Positions 48,422 through 58,389 of a DNA stretch of 64,000 bases are shown here, in pieces. How positions within the stretch are numbered: position 1 is the first letter of the stretch; each line of letters starts with the position of its first letter. This DNA comes from Welwitschia mirabilis (lineage: Eukaryota; Gnetophyta; Gnetopsida; Welwitschiales): contig JBOZIK010000001.1 in the NCBI GenBank assembly GCA_051453625.1, forward strand, positions 143,165,155-143,229,154, written 5' to 3'. Position numbers and translations under genes: made by a program. Under the pieces are notes generated by a model. It saw nothing but the letters and a program-made list of their open reading frames with translations, was not told the DNA's origin and searched no databases.

Positions 48422-50214
48422 GCTTATTGGAAAAATAAGTTGGCATGTTTATCTCCTTTTTTAAGCCACTTTATTTTTGACCTCTCTCTCCAATAATGCT
48501 ATTTATTAAAGTTTATTTCCTATAGTTATAGAAGGTATCTGTATTTCTTGGTCTAGAGGCTATCCTAGTCTCCTTCAATTTTTTATTCTATTTGAATCTC
48601 CTACAATTATTACTTTAGCTTCTTTTTAGATTTGGACCTTTCTAAGTTTTTCGACCTTCATCCCTTAAGATGAGTTTTGAGAGTGTTTAAGCCTCTGTAT
48701 AGGAAGGTAAATGGTTGAGTGCCATTATATTAATCACAAATATTTTTAACTACCTTCTACATTTCTTCTTTTATAAGACAGTATCTCTCCATTCTAAAGG
48801 AAGATCATGGGAAAATTATTATACAAATTTTGAATTTGATTAATCTATGATCCAAGGCTATTCTATTTAGTCTTCATGCCTCAATAGTCATTTTGGTTAT
48901 TTCTTTTTTAGTCAAATTTTTGTCAATTCTAAACATGATTTGATTACCACTAGTTATTCTATTGAACCATGTAAAATTGCATTCTATAATTGTGATATTT
49001 AAAAGGTATTTTTCTACCATGAAATCACTAAGGATCTTGACTTCCTTGATATTCTACTTTTCACGCCCTATTTTCTTCCATCTATGAAGGAATTCATTAA
49101 AATCCCTCACAACCATCCACTTAGCTTTATTTACAACTAAGTTGTATAGTTCCTTTATCATTAAGGTTTTACCTATGTTGCTGTGTGGGATATATATGTG
49201 TGTTATGGCTTAGCCTTTCTCTTTGATATAGAACATTAGATGATGTTTACTATTATAGATTAAATCTACCTCATTTTTCATTAGGATGATAATGTCCCTT
49301 GAGTTTTCATGCATTGCTAAGGTAAATTTGTTACATTATGACTAGAATTTGACTAATCTTATGTTATCTTACATCTTCTTCCCTTGTAAATAGACTAAAT
49401 TTTTGTTATACTTACTAATTAGATCTCTTAAGTTATTCATTCTATAGGAAAATCCTAAACCCCTGTAGTTTTGGGAGAGGCACTCTATTAGATCTATTTT
49501 CATCCCTTTTGTGGTGTTCCTTAATCTTTTTTAAATGTACCTTTGATTGTGTGTTGGGAACTGTTTACTATGATTTTTATCAATTTTCTATCTCTAATAG
49601 CTCTACTGCTAGGCCTTCCTTTTGTGTAGGTTTCAACATAGATTGGCTCATCTTTATTTGCTTATTTCTCTAGCTTGGGTAATTCTTCCTCCTCTTCCAA
49701 TAGATGCTAAAATGAATTGCTCTCATGGTTTTCTTTATCTTTCTTTCACTTAGGACATACCATTGTTTTCTTAATTGACTCCTCCTTTTTCTATTTGTGC
49801 TAGCAATTACTTTGGCTATGTCCTGATTCTTCACACAAGAATCAAATTTCTTTTTGTATGTCCTTAATATCTATTTGTCTATTGCTATATTCATCACTTT
49901 TGTGGCCTTTTTTTCCACATTGTGTGCATATCATCTCCACCTTAAAACATTTCCTTGATGCATGCCCCCTTTACTCACATGTCTGACATGTTATCAAGAG
50001 GTTTTTATAACTGACGTTAAGGTTCTATGTTCCCCCTTTAGACTAAAACTTGAGAGATTGGATCTCCATTGTCTCTTTAAAGCTAATCTAGATACAAAAT
50101 CTCATCATGAATAATTTAGTTTATTTAATACTGATTCTATCTAATTTGATAAATTTCCTAAACTAAGTTAGAAGATCCTTATCTTAGAAAACAAGTGAAA
50201 AACTATGTATTCAA
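48422..50214 (-). pseudogene. LINE ORF1 end and endonuclease, copy B
   Basis: 48422-49886 repeats 46847-48321 across the gap. It carries the endonuclease at 48.85-49.5 kb and, at 49947-49988, a CX2CX4HX4C zinc knuckle (CQTC, two residues with a stop, RGHASRKC) of ORF1. The right end stops at the gap 50215-50314. Confidence 0.65.
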
Positions 50215-50314
50215 NNNNNNNNNNNNNNNNNNNNNNNNNNNNNNNNNNNNNNNNNNNNNNNNNNNNNNNNNNNNNNNNNNNNNNNNNNNNNNNNNNNNNN
50301 NNNNNNNNNNNNNN

Positions 50315-51000
50315 GATTGAAGGCTATTCTATTTAGTCTTCATGCCTCAATAGTCATCTTGGTTATTTCATTTCTAGTCAAGATTTTTTCAAGTCTTGAC
50401 ATGATTTGATTACCTCATCCAATTCTTGTATTGAACCATATGAATTTTCATTTTATAATTGGGATATTTAAAAGGTATTCTTCTATCATAAAATCTCTAA
50501 GGATCTCGACTTTCTTGCTATTCCAGTTTTCACCCCCTGTTTTCTTCCATCTATGAAGAAAATAATTAAAATCCCTCACAATTATCCACTTAGCTTTATT
50601 TACAACTAAGTTGTATATTTTCTTTATCATTAAGGCTTTACCTATGTTGCTATGTGGGCTATATATGTTTGTTATGTCTTATCCTTTCTCTTTAAGATAG
50701 AACGTTAGATGGTGTTTACTATTATAGATTAAATCCAGCTCCTTTTTCATGATGACAATAAGGCCCCTTGAGTTTCCATGCATTGCTAAAGTAAATTTGT
50801 TCCATTATGACTAGAAATTGCTTAATCTTATGTTGTCCCACATCTTCCTCTCTTGTAAATAGACTAAATTTATGTTATACTTACTAATTAGATCTCTTAA
50901 AGTCTTCCTTCTATAGGGAAATCCTAAACCCTTGTAGTTCTAGGAGAGGTACTCTATTAGATCTATCCCCCTCCCCCTCCACCTGGTCCGCCTTTTGTGG
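50315..51000 (-). pseudogene. LINE APE-type endonuclease, copy C
   Basis: It nicks the target DNA to prime LINE insertion. The minus strand starts near 50965 with GLGFPYRRKTLRDL and continues with NLVYLQERKMWDNI, where Glu of Q-E is the metal-binding residue, then HGNSRGLIVIMKKELDLIY. The frame 50448-50630 then contains KWIIVRDFNYFLHRWKKTGG, where the D-F-N block holds catalytic Asp and Asn, and LLNIPIIK. The order and spacing match plant LINE ORF2. Stops between the pieces show it is inactive. Confidence 0.75.
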
Positions 51001-51428
51001 TGTTCCTTAAAATTTTTTAAAAGTACCTTCGATTGTGGCTTATGAACTATTTGCTATGATTTTTATCACTTTTTTGTCTCTGATAGCTCTATTATTGGGC
51101 CTTCCTTTTGTGTAGGTTTCAACATTGTTTGGCTCATCTTTATTTGCTTATTTCTTTAGCTTGAGTAATTTCTCCTCCTCCTCCAATAGATTCTAAAATG
51201 AATGGTGCTCATTGTTTTCTTTATATTTGTTTCACCTAGGATATACCATTGTGTTCTTGATTGACTTCTCCTTTTTCTCTTCATATTAGCAATTACTTTA
51301 GCTATGTCTTGATTTTTCACAGAAAAATAAAATTTCCTTCTATATGTCCTTAATCTCTATTTGTCTCTTGCATCATTTATCCCTTTTGTGTTTTTTCCAC
51401 ATTGTGTGAATTTCATCTCCACCTTAAA

Positions 51429-51470
51429 ACATTTCCTTGATGCATGCCCAATTTCCTTGCATGTCTGGCA
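51429..51470 (-). pseudogene. CCHC zinc knuckle of LINE ORF1
   Basis: The minus strand reads CQTCKEIGHASRKC, a perfect CX2CX4HX4C knuckle as found at the C-terminus of plant LINE ORF1 proteins, which bind the element RNA. All four metal ligands are present. The copy at 49947-49988 has the same ligands with a stop inside. Confidence 0.85.
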
Positions 51471-52020
51471 TGTTGTCAAGAGGTTTTCATAAGTGACGTC
51501 TAGGTTGTATGTTCCTCATTTAGACTAAAACTTGAGAAAGTGGATTTCCTTTATCTCTTTGAAGCTAATCTAGATACAAAATCTCGCCATGACTAATTTA
51601 GTTTTTTTAATAATAATTCTAATTAATTTGATAAATTTCCTAAACTAAGACGTGATTCTATTTAGAAGATCCTTATCTTAGAACTCAAGTGAAAACCTAT
51701 GTATTCAAATCTAGATGGGTGATTTCTTAAATAGATGCTAGTCTTCTTCTGCCCTCAAAGTCCTTTTTGCTAGTCCTAGTCATCTTGTGACAAAGAACCA
51801 TAGGCCTTAAGTAATGACTTCATCTCTATCCTATTCATTGTTAAGCTAGTAAAGGATCAAGGCTTCTGACATAACAATAATACGTACCTTGCTGACTCTT
51901 GTCCATTTGATGACTACCCATTCTTTAATGAGGTCTAGTCTGGCCTAGGACCTAATGAAACAAACTTTCCAATCAGGCTATATTGAAGTCTCTTCTCTAT
52001 TTTTGAACATGCATTTTCGT
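51471..52020 (-). pseudogene. LINE ORF1, DUF4283-like domain
   Basis: Upstream of the zinc knuckle. The minus strand reads RLQYSLIGKFVSLGPRPD near 51.96-52.0 kb, then KEWVVIKWTRVSKVRIIVMS, DRDEVIT, GLWFFVT and KLVMARFCI. This is the order of DUF4283 in plant LINE ORF1 and related proteins (S-L-V-G-K-F, W...G-x-x, E-x-D-R-x-x-V-L-x-x-G-P-W, R-x-R-F-A-R-I-C-V). Several stops, mostly at Trp/Gln/Arg positions. Confidence 0.7.
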
Positions 52021-52300
52021 CTAAGTCCAAAACAAGGGTTTTCCCTTCTTTAGAGAACTAAGTCTTCTCCGTTTTTAAGGGTAAGAGCCCCACCTTAAAC
52101 AACTACTTTGAATCAACTTTAATAAGAATAAAACTACGACTAACCTTTTTGCAAATTTAAAATCCTACTCGAAACCGTCCTCCTATGCACCAAAATGCCC
52201 TTGGACCAAAACCTTGGCACTTCCAAAACCCTAGCTTTCATATTACTAGCCTCACAAACCTCAAACCCTAACTAGGTTTTGTTACAAATAGGGTCTGGAT
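52021..52300 (-). mobile_element. Probable 5' end of the LINE
   Basis: Minus-strand sequence continuous with ORF1. It includes Lys-rich coding-like sequence and, at 52235-52300, AACCTAGTTAGGGTTTGAGG, a typical start of a plant 5' untranslated region. The exact 5' end is not marked by a target duplication that I can see. Confidence 0.4.
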
Positions 52301-52490
52301 TTAACATCTTCATTAAGCTAGCATGAAACTCTTTCTTTCTTAGTTCTTCCTTTCCTTTTTCCTTTTTTTTAAGCATTTCATGAACTCAATCTTAGTTTGC
52401 TTTCTATTTTTACTCTTATCTAGTTTTCTAAACTCAAGAAATTTATTCGTTCAATGTTGATGGAGTTGCTCTAAAAATTTTAATATTGAT

Positions 52491-52742
52491 AATGTAATGC
52501 ATACCTTTTACAAGCTTGAACTTACGCAGATCATTAGCTTGCAAGAGAAAATTAAACTAGAAATGATTCGCCTAGAAGATGGGATACCTTTCTAAATTAT
52601 ATTGCCTTATATGATAACACAAGTTTCTCTAGATCATTGCCCTCCTACTAAGCCTCTAGTTATGAAAAAGGGGAAGAGGGATTGGTATAGGCATGTTGAA
52701 ATGGGCTCATGGCCATGGCTAAATCCAAATACTAGCTTATGA
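52491..52742 (+). other. Coding-like block with one stop, unknown
   Basis: The plus strand reads MHTFYKLELTQIISLQEKIK and KLEMIRLEDGIPF, a stop, then LDHCPPTKPLVMKKGKRDW and ends WPWLNPNTSL before TGA. The single internal stop and normal residue mix suggest a decayed gene or transposon gag. Not recognised. Confidence 0.25.
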
Positions 52743-53519
52743 TTCTTTACCATAAAATTAATACATCAATGCATGGAACATCCATAGCCATAGTTTAAAA
52801 AAATGATGGTTTTGACTAATCCCTTTTATCTAATTCTTAGGCTCTCTCTAGAGGAGTTTTCTACTAGTTTACCCTCCTCCTTAGGTGTAGGGAGTGGGTC
52901 CTAATCATGCCATTTGTACAAGATACACCTTTAAGCTATAAGTGTTTCATCTTTTCTCTTGGTCTTAATCTCACTAACTATTCCACTCTTACACCTAGCA
53001 TTTATGAGTGCTTAAAGATAGTACAAGGATGCTAAACATGCTAGCCTAGCCTCCCATGTCCATGCCATGAAGAATCCATGGTTGACATTAAAGCTTGTAC
53101 CATTAATGCGGTCAACCAAATGCTACACATTATTAAGTGCATAAGCTCTCTTCTTATCTACATACCACTTGTCCACCATTTCCTATAAGGATGAAAACAC
53201 TTTAGTATGGCAATGCCTTGCCCCTAGATTGGATTTGGTTTCAATAACTCTTGTTGATGGTTGGACCTTGGCCTTAAACTAGACTTTTTTTTTTAATGGG
53301 TTATAATTTATTGTGTGACAATGGATTTTCTAATTTAATGTGACTAGTTTTATGTAATTATTATTTAACTGTCTAAATTGCCGATGGGGTAGTAGTCTAA
53401 CTTGACCACAACTTTAACTACAATACTTAACATAAACATTACCTTAAAAATTAAATCAGTTTAGAAGATTCTGAACTCAGTTAATGATAGAACTAATCTG
53501 CTTAAAGCAAATAATGTCA
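52743..53519. other. Spacer, nothing recognised
   Basis: Less AT-rich than the surrounding repeats and with short coding-like pieces on the plus strand, but no motif or long frame. Confidence 0.35.
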
Positions 53520-53719
53520 TAATTTACTTAAGAAAGAAATGAGATGAGATGCACACAAGCGTAGCATAACAATAATCAATATGAACATCCCAAGAAAATT
53601 GCCGGATAAGAGTTTCCTGGGCTCCCAGAGGAAGTGCGAACTGGAAAACCATCAATCTCAGTTTGTTTGGATTTCTGCAAGTAGATGCATGTTTCTTAAA
53701 ATATAATCCACTTTTTATA

Positions 53720-53818
53720 TTAGTCATATTTTTCAGATTTGGTGTCACTTTCTGAAGGATGCTGCTGTTGCTGGGTAACCGGATGTGATGCCAATTTTCT
53801 TGTTTTTGAAAGAGGCAT
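53720..53818 (-). other. Short ORF downstream of the NIMIN-like gene
   Basis: A 32-codon minus-strand frame: MPLSKTRKLASHPV, then TQQQQHPSESDTKSEKYD and a stop. It lies 266 bp beyond the stop codon of the NIMIN-like gene, in a stretch that still keeps CG pairs. A possible splice acceptor (TTTTTGCAG) lies before it on the minus strand near 53949. It could be part of the 3' untranslated region, an alternative last exon or chance. Confidence 0.25.
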
Positions 53819-54083
53819 TACAGATCTGGACCACGGCCGCAGCAGGGGTAGTGTTAAATGATCATTCCGTCTCATAGACTTACTAAAATTTTGTTTTCAA
53901 GATACAAAAAGAACCTTATAATTATATTACAAATACAAGATTCCGATCTGCAAAAAGACATAATCAACGTGTACTACTATTTATATATATAAAATTTAAG
54001 AGCTTGCAGCCTCGATTTCATATCACAGAGATATAGAGATACACAGCACAATTAATCACAAACACATACAGATCAAATTATGT

Positions 54084-54488
54084 CTATTCAATTTTCTCAT
54101 TCAGATCGAACGGCAGCACTCTTCTTGACGTCTCCCCAGCAACTGCCGAGCTACTGCTTCCGTTCATATGCTTTTGTTCTCCGCCGATGTTTTGCATTAC
54201 GGATTGGGACGGTGGCCTTGGTTTTGGCGCCTTTGCTTTTTCTTCCACGCATTTTCCATCTCTGATAATCTCCGTGCATCCAAAATCTTCCAGCTCGAAT
54301 CTCATTTTCCAGGGCGTATTTTCATTTCTCTGCGAAATATATTGTTTTCTCTTCTCGTTCTCGCTCTCCGTTCTGGTGTGCAAATGCCGCTGCTTCTTTA
54401 TCTCTCTGAGTCGCTTTACCAGAAAGAAGAGCTCTTCAACATCATCTTCATCTTTTCTTGCAGGTGACCTACGCCTCCTGGACTCCAT
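54084..54488 (-). CDS. NIMIN-like protein (NPR1/NIM1-interacting regulator)
   Basis: An intact 134-codon, single-exon gene starting MESRRRRSPARKDEDDVEEL. NIMIN proteins are small nuclear plant proteins that bind the salicylic-acid receptor NPR1 and damp its activation of TGA-bZIP target genes. Visible features: basic N-terminus (residues 4-11), acidic patch then ELFFLVKRLREIKK (19-32), resembling the conserved acidic-FF-helix block; TPWKMRFELEDFG (58-70) with an EDF motif; basic residues through the middle, suited to nuclear entry; and LPFDLNE (125-131), a DLN-type EAR repression motif near the C-terminus. Length and lack of introns fit the family. It is the only undamaged gene-like frame in the window and lies in a CpG-retaining island. 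The assignment rests on motifs read by eye; another EAR-motif regulator is possible. Confidence 0.7.
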   Translation of the reverse strand: MESRRRRSPARKDEDDVEELFFLVKRLREIKKQRHLHTRTESENEKRKQYISQRNENTPWKMRFELEDFGCTEIIRDGKCVEEKAKAPKPRPPSQSVMQNIGGEQKHMNGSSSSAVAGETSRRVLPFDLNEKIE

Positions 54489-54755
54489 TCATTCAGTCCG
54501 AATGATTCTGCAACCCAGGCGCGGGCCTCGACGAGAGAAAATAGATCTAAGAAAATTTAATCGTATGAACTTGCCTTCCTTCATAGCCTGCTCGATCAGC
54601 GAAACAAGTGATATCACAATCACGCCAAAAGTAACTCAATGAGGGAGACCTTTGAATAATTTATTATTGTAACTTAAAGAAGGCTTTTCTTGTGGAGCGG
54701 GACTCTGAAACACGTCCGGTGAACTATTTCCGATATTGTTCGGTACGCTAGACTC

Positions 54756-54806
54756 TGACTCAATGCAAATGACTCGACAGTGATGAACCTGAAATTAGTT
54801 GAGTCA
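54756..54806. promoter_or_regulatory. Three TGACTC-type bZIP sites upstream of the NIMIN-like gene
   Basis: TGACTCA at 54756-54762, TGACTCG at 54770-54776 and TGAGTCA at 54800-54806, about 270-320 bp upstream of the start codon. These are GCN4/AP-1-like sequences bound by bZIP factors. A CACGT core lies at 54711-54715. This fits a gene controlled through bZIP/NPR1 signalling but is motif evidence only. Confidence 0.45.
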
Positions 54807-55000
54807 CTTTTTCCGCTTTAGTAAAGTTATTATTTTTTATAAAAAACTTTACAACAATTAAGTTAAAATGACAAGTCAGATTACTGTCTTTCTTTTTATA
54901 TTTTAAATTTATAATAAAAAATATTTTTTCTTTATTTTTATTTTTAATGCAAATTATTTCTGCTATACAAAAGGTGGACCATATGGGTTCTAACATTTTA

Positions 55001-55027
55001 GGTCAAAATTTAGATAGAACTTTGACT
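55001..55027. promoter_or_regulatory. Two W-box motifs
   Basis: TTGACC on the minus strand (55001-55006) and TTGACT on the plus strand (55022-55027), about 515-540 bp upstream of the NIMIN-like start. W-boxes bind WRKY factors, common in salicylic-acid responsive promoters. Short motifs in AT-rich DNA can occur by chance. Confidence 0.3.
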
Positions 55028-57121
55028 TCTTCCTTATATAATGGATTTCTTTTCTTTTTTCTTTTCCCTTTTTCCCTTTTTTTATTTTTTGAGCCTATAG
55101 GATAGTTGTGTGACTATTAAGAAACTCTCCCTTTGCTTGTCGCTCTATTCAAATTGTTGTAAATTCAAACATTTGGATGACATTGGAATCCTATGAAGCC
55201 TTACAAGTCATTAAATCATTTATCTAGATGGTCTTGGTGACTATACTTTCGAAGAGAGTAGAGCTACTTAAATTTTTAAGTTACACACCCCCTTCTGTAA
55301 TTGGACTTTTTGCATATTTGAATGATATTTGTTTTATATGTTTGGTTATTAATATGATAAAATGCTCATTACTTGATTATATTATTCCACAAAAACAAAA
55401 ACTCATACCACACTTTTTTTTGGGTTAACTTGTAATGACATCTAATGGTTATTTGATTTTTGGACTTTTAGATAAAATAATAAAAAATTCACTCACAAAA
55501 CAAAATAAAGTGAGGTGGCCAAAAAGGTGGCATTTTCCATCTTCTTAGAGGAAATGGAGTTTTAGTAATAGTGAAAAGAAAAGAGAAGTTGTAGAACATT
55601 CTATTCAAAATTTATAATATTGAAAAATCCACACCCTTTCCCTAAGGAGGGCAAAAGTTGAAATTTCAGATTAAATTACTATATGAAGTTGGTAGTGCTT
55701 ATTACCTCCTAATTAAATTAGTAGAAGGGCTAGCTTAGGCTAGATGACTAGGTCTAGCCTTCTTACCAATTGTTGCCTCATCAATTATTAGAATCTTTGT
55801 TAATTTGATTAATTATTTTATATATTAAATAATTAAAATATGTCTATAAAAACCTATATCAAAATTAAATTAATTCTCAATGGGATGATAGTTGAACTAG
55901 TAGATACTAATCCTCCATTTAAAAGATTATAGGTTTAAACTTTTGGATATCATAATTGACACAACATGAGAAATCAAGATGGTTAAATTATTCATTTCCT
56001 AGGCATGATTAAATCATTTAGTTGGCTGGCTATGTTGGTGGTAGGTTTAAGGGAAGATATAGTCACTAAATATTTCAAGTTTGACATCCCTCAAAATTAA
56101 GTTAAATTTTATATATGATTAAGTAGTAACTGAGAGAATTGAAAGGATGATGTTTAACTTAAAACTTTGAGTGCCTGTACCTCCCCTCATTACAATGATT
56201 GCCTAAACGAATGATTTTAGTTATGCCTAAGGCCTCACGGTATGGCGATTAGATCATTTAAACACTTGAACTCATGACTTAGAGAATCGAGGTATTTAAA
56301 GGCATTTATTATTTAGCATTAACCACTATAAAGAAATAATTATCACATTTAAATTACAAGTCATAATTATACATTTTACACATAGATTCCTTAGCTTTTT
56401 AATATTTTCGTATGAATGTCAATGGAATGTTAGTTTAATTGATGGGATACTTGTCCTCTATTTAGCAAGTTGAGAATTTAAATCTTTGGATGGCTTGATG
56501 GGCATACTATGAGATTGTGGATAACTTAATTGTGATAGCTATCCTCCTCAAAAAGGTACATTCACTAAAAGTTCCGAGCTTGAAATCCCTTACATTCTAT
56601 ATAAATAGATATTTTAAAATACTAATTACATGTATATGTTTTTATGTTATATTTTATTAAACATAACCATGCAATGTCCAAAAAAGACTTCATAGATACT
56701 TGAAGTCATTATGGGTTTAAGTTCCTATCCTAATAATCTAACAATGCTCTCATGAATTTGTACTTATAAGTTCAATTCTAAAACATGTTATCAAAAGTTT
56801 TTAACATATTAGAACATATGGGTTTAAAATACTCTAAATTTTCAGCTTAAGAAAACATGAAATATTTTAGAGGGGCATACATCTATACTTCCACTCTTCT
56901 TCTACTTGAGACATGTAAAGGATGAAGCTTCTCTTTACTTTCACAATCGTGAGAGCACAAAACAAGCGTTAGATGCTTTTAGTTGAATCCTATTAATTTG
57001 GGTGACTAGTCTAAAAAAATTGTCGATTTAAAAATACGTAATTGGACAGAAAATCTGTCAAAGAGCGGGAAGGCTGTAAGAGCTTTACTTTGGACTATGT
57101 TTTAAAACCCTAATATTATCG
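55028..57121. repeat. AT-rich spacer with SINE-like repeats
   Basis: Three stretches (about 55140-55270, 55880-56095, 56435-56592) share a pattern: GGTTTAAAC or AATTTAAATC followed by TTTGGAT, and at the end CACTAAA...TTC then AG.TTGA.ATCCC (the end motif is clear in the last two only). This resembles tRNA-derived plant SINEs with a decayed B box (GGTTCGAATCC). Copies are strongly diverged. No protein gene is seen. Confidence 0.3.
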
Positions 57122-57277
57122 ATGGCGTTGAGTGGCTGCAAGCATCTTGCTTTCTCAGTGCATGGCGAAGTGGCAGCGATGCCACCATTCATTCCTCTTT
57201 CAAGGAAATGCTTTTGGCCTGCACACAATTACGTCATTCATTTTTTATTTTTCTCTAAAAAGGTGAATACAAACTAA
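57122..57277 (+). other. Possible first exon or short ORF in a CpG-retaining island
   Basis: A 51-codon frame starting MALSGCKHLAFSVHGEVAAM and ending FLFFSKKVNTN. It is preceded by AAACCCTAATATTATCG and has far more CG and normal base mix than its surroundings. AAAAAGGTGAATAC at 57256-57269 could be a splice donor after the Lys-Lys codons, which would make it a first exon with a possible transit peptide. No family is recognised and no second exon was found. Confidence 0.3.
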
Positions 57278-57629
57278 AGCGGCCTTTTGTTTATTTATGT
57301 TTTGTGGAAAAAACCATCATGATTTTATTCGAAATCACGTGAATCTAAGCTACCTACATCTCTCAATACCAAATGATTTTTGAGATCACAATAGATAGAT
57401 CTTTTGAATAAACTACGGCACGTCCATCATTTTGTTTGGTCATAAAGTGTGCCAGCCTGAAGCGCAGTTGTCATTCCATTTGCTTTCGGCATTTAATAAA
57501 TCGATATTGCACTGACGTCATAATTCTTGACGTCATACGAAGCCTACTTCTTGATCCGTTTTTCGATATTATTGTTATAAAATGTATGGTTTTCTTCAAG
57601 GTTTGCTGCCGTCGCACATCATCCACGTG
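57229..57629. promoter_or_regulatory. Cluster of TGACGTCA and CACGTG elements
   Basis: Two perfect TGACGTCA palindromes (57513-57520 and 57528-57535, 15 bp start to start), one TTACGTCA (57229-57236) and two CACGTG boxes (57336-57341 and 57624-57629) within 400 bp. TGACGTCA binds TGA-type bZIP factors; paired TGACG sites form as-1-like elements. CACGTG is a G-box. In DNA so depleted of CG, five CG-containing sites are striking. The gene it might serve is unclear: the 57122 ORF, the NIMIN-like gene about 2.7 kb away, or a lost gene. Confidence 0.5.
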
Positions 57630-57849
57630 AAAGATTAGGTAAATAACCGGTCTATATTATCTCTTTTCAGAAAAGTTAACAAATAAGGTGGAAATGCTGA
57701 AGCAGTGTCGTCGAAAAGCTATTGTAGCGTGTACATAACAACCTCATTCCTCAAAAACAAAGTACCCTTTTTTGGTTTTTGTTATATTGGAATCTTAATT
57801 TTTATATAGGTAGATGTGTAAGTGTACTTTTTTTTCCATTAAATTTTTA
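57630..57849. other. Edge of the island, nothing more seen
   Basis: CG pairs persist to about 57730, then AT-rich sequence leads to the copia fragment. Confidence 0.3.
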
Positions 57850-58389
57850 CAGAGCACAGTGGAGAAAAGCTAAGATAATGAAAGGAGGATAGGAGGAAGA
57901 AAATCTGTCACATAGGCCAATCAACTTCGTGATTCTATTTATTAAAAAAAAAATTGATCAAAATATAAAAGTAAGAGTTTGGGGACAATAAATACTAAAC
58001 AGAACTTCCCCTTCAAACAAATACTTCTTTAACCAAATATTTGTTCGATTTAAATCACTTTCCAACAGAAATCACATCTCTTTTTAACTACAAACCAAAA
58101 AATCCCTTCCTAGCTAATATGTACATGAAATAATAATCATTTTCCAAATAACAAACTGAGCTTTTCACTTCCCAAAACAAGAACACAAACAAGCTAAGAA
58201 TTGCTTAACACCCAAATATTCCAAGTTAATGATAGCCTCATGTTCATGAAGCTCTTGGATTTTTAGCATAAGATCTTTTATGCCTTTGGATGTAGATTTT
58301 CCAACATTTGCAGAGAATGTCAAATGAGCTTTTCTTTGTTTATCATCTAAAATATTTGAGCCCTCACATGATAGTCAATCCATGAATGA

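Noticed and set aside
53524-53748. 74-codon minus-strand frame downstream of the NIMIN-like gene
   Set aside because: Overlaps the CpG-retaining stretch but has no motif; upstream in the same frame a stop follows at once, and no exon junction could be defended.
54187-54642. 151-codon plus-strand frame over the NIMIN-like gene
   Set aside because: Antisense shadow: its composition follows the minus-strand gene, which has recognisable motifs.
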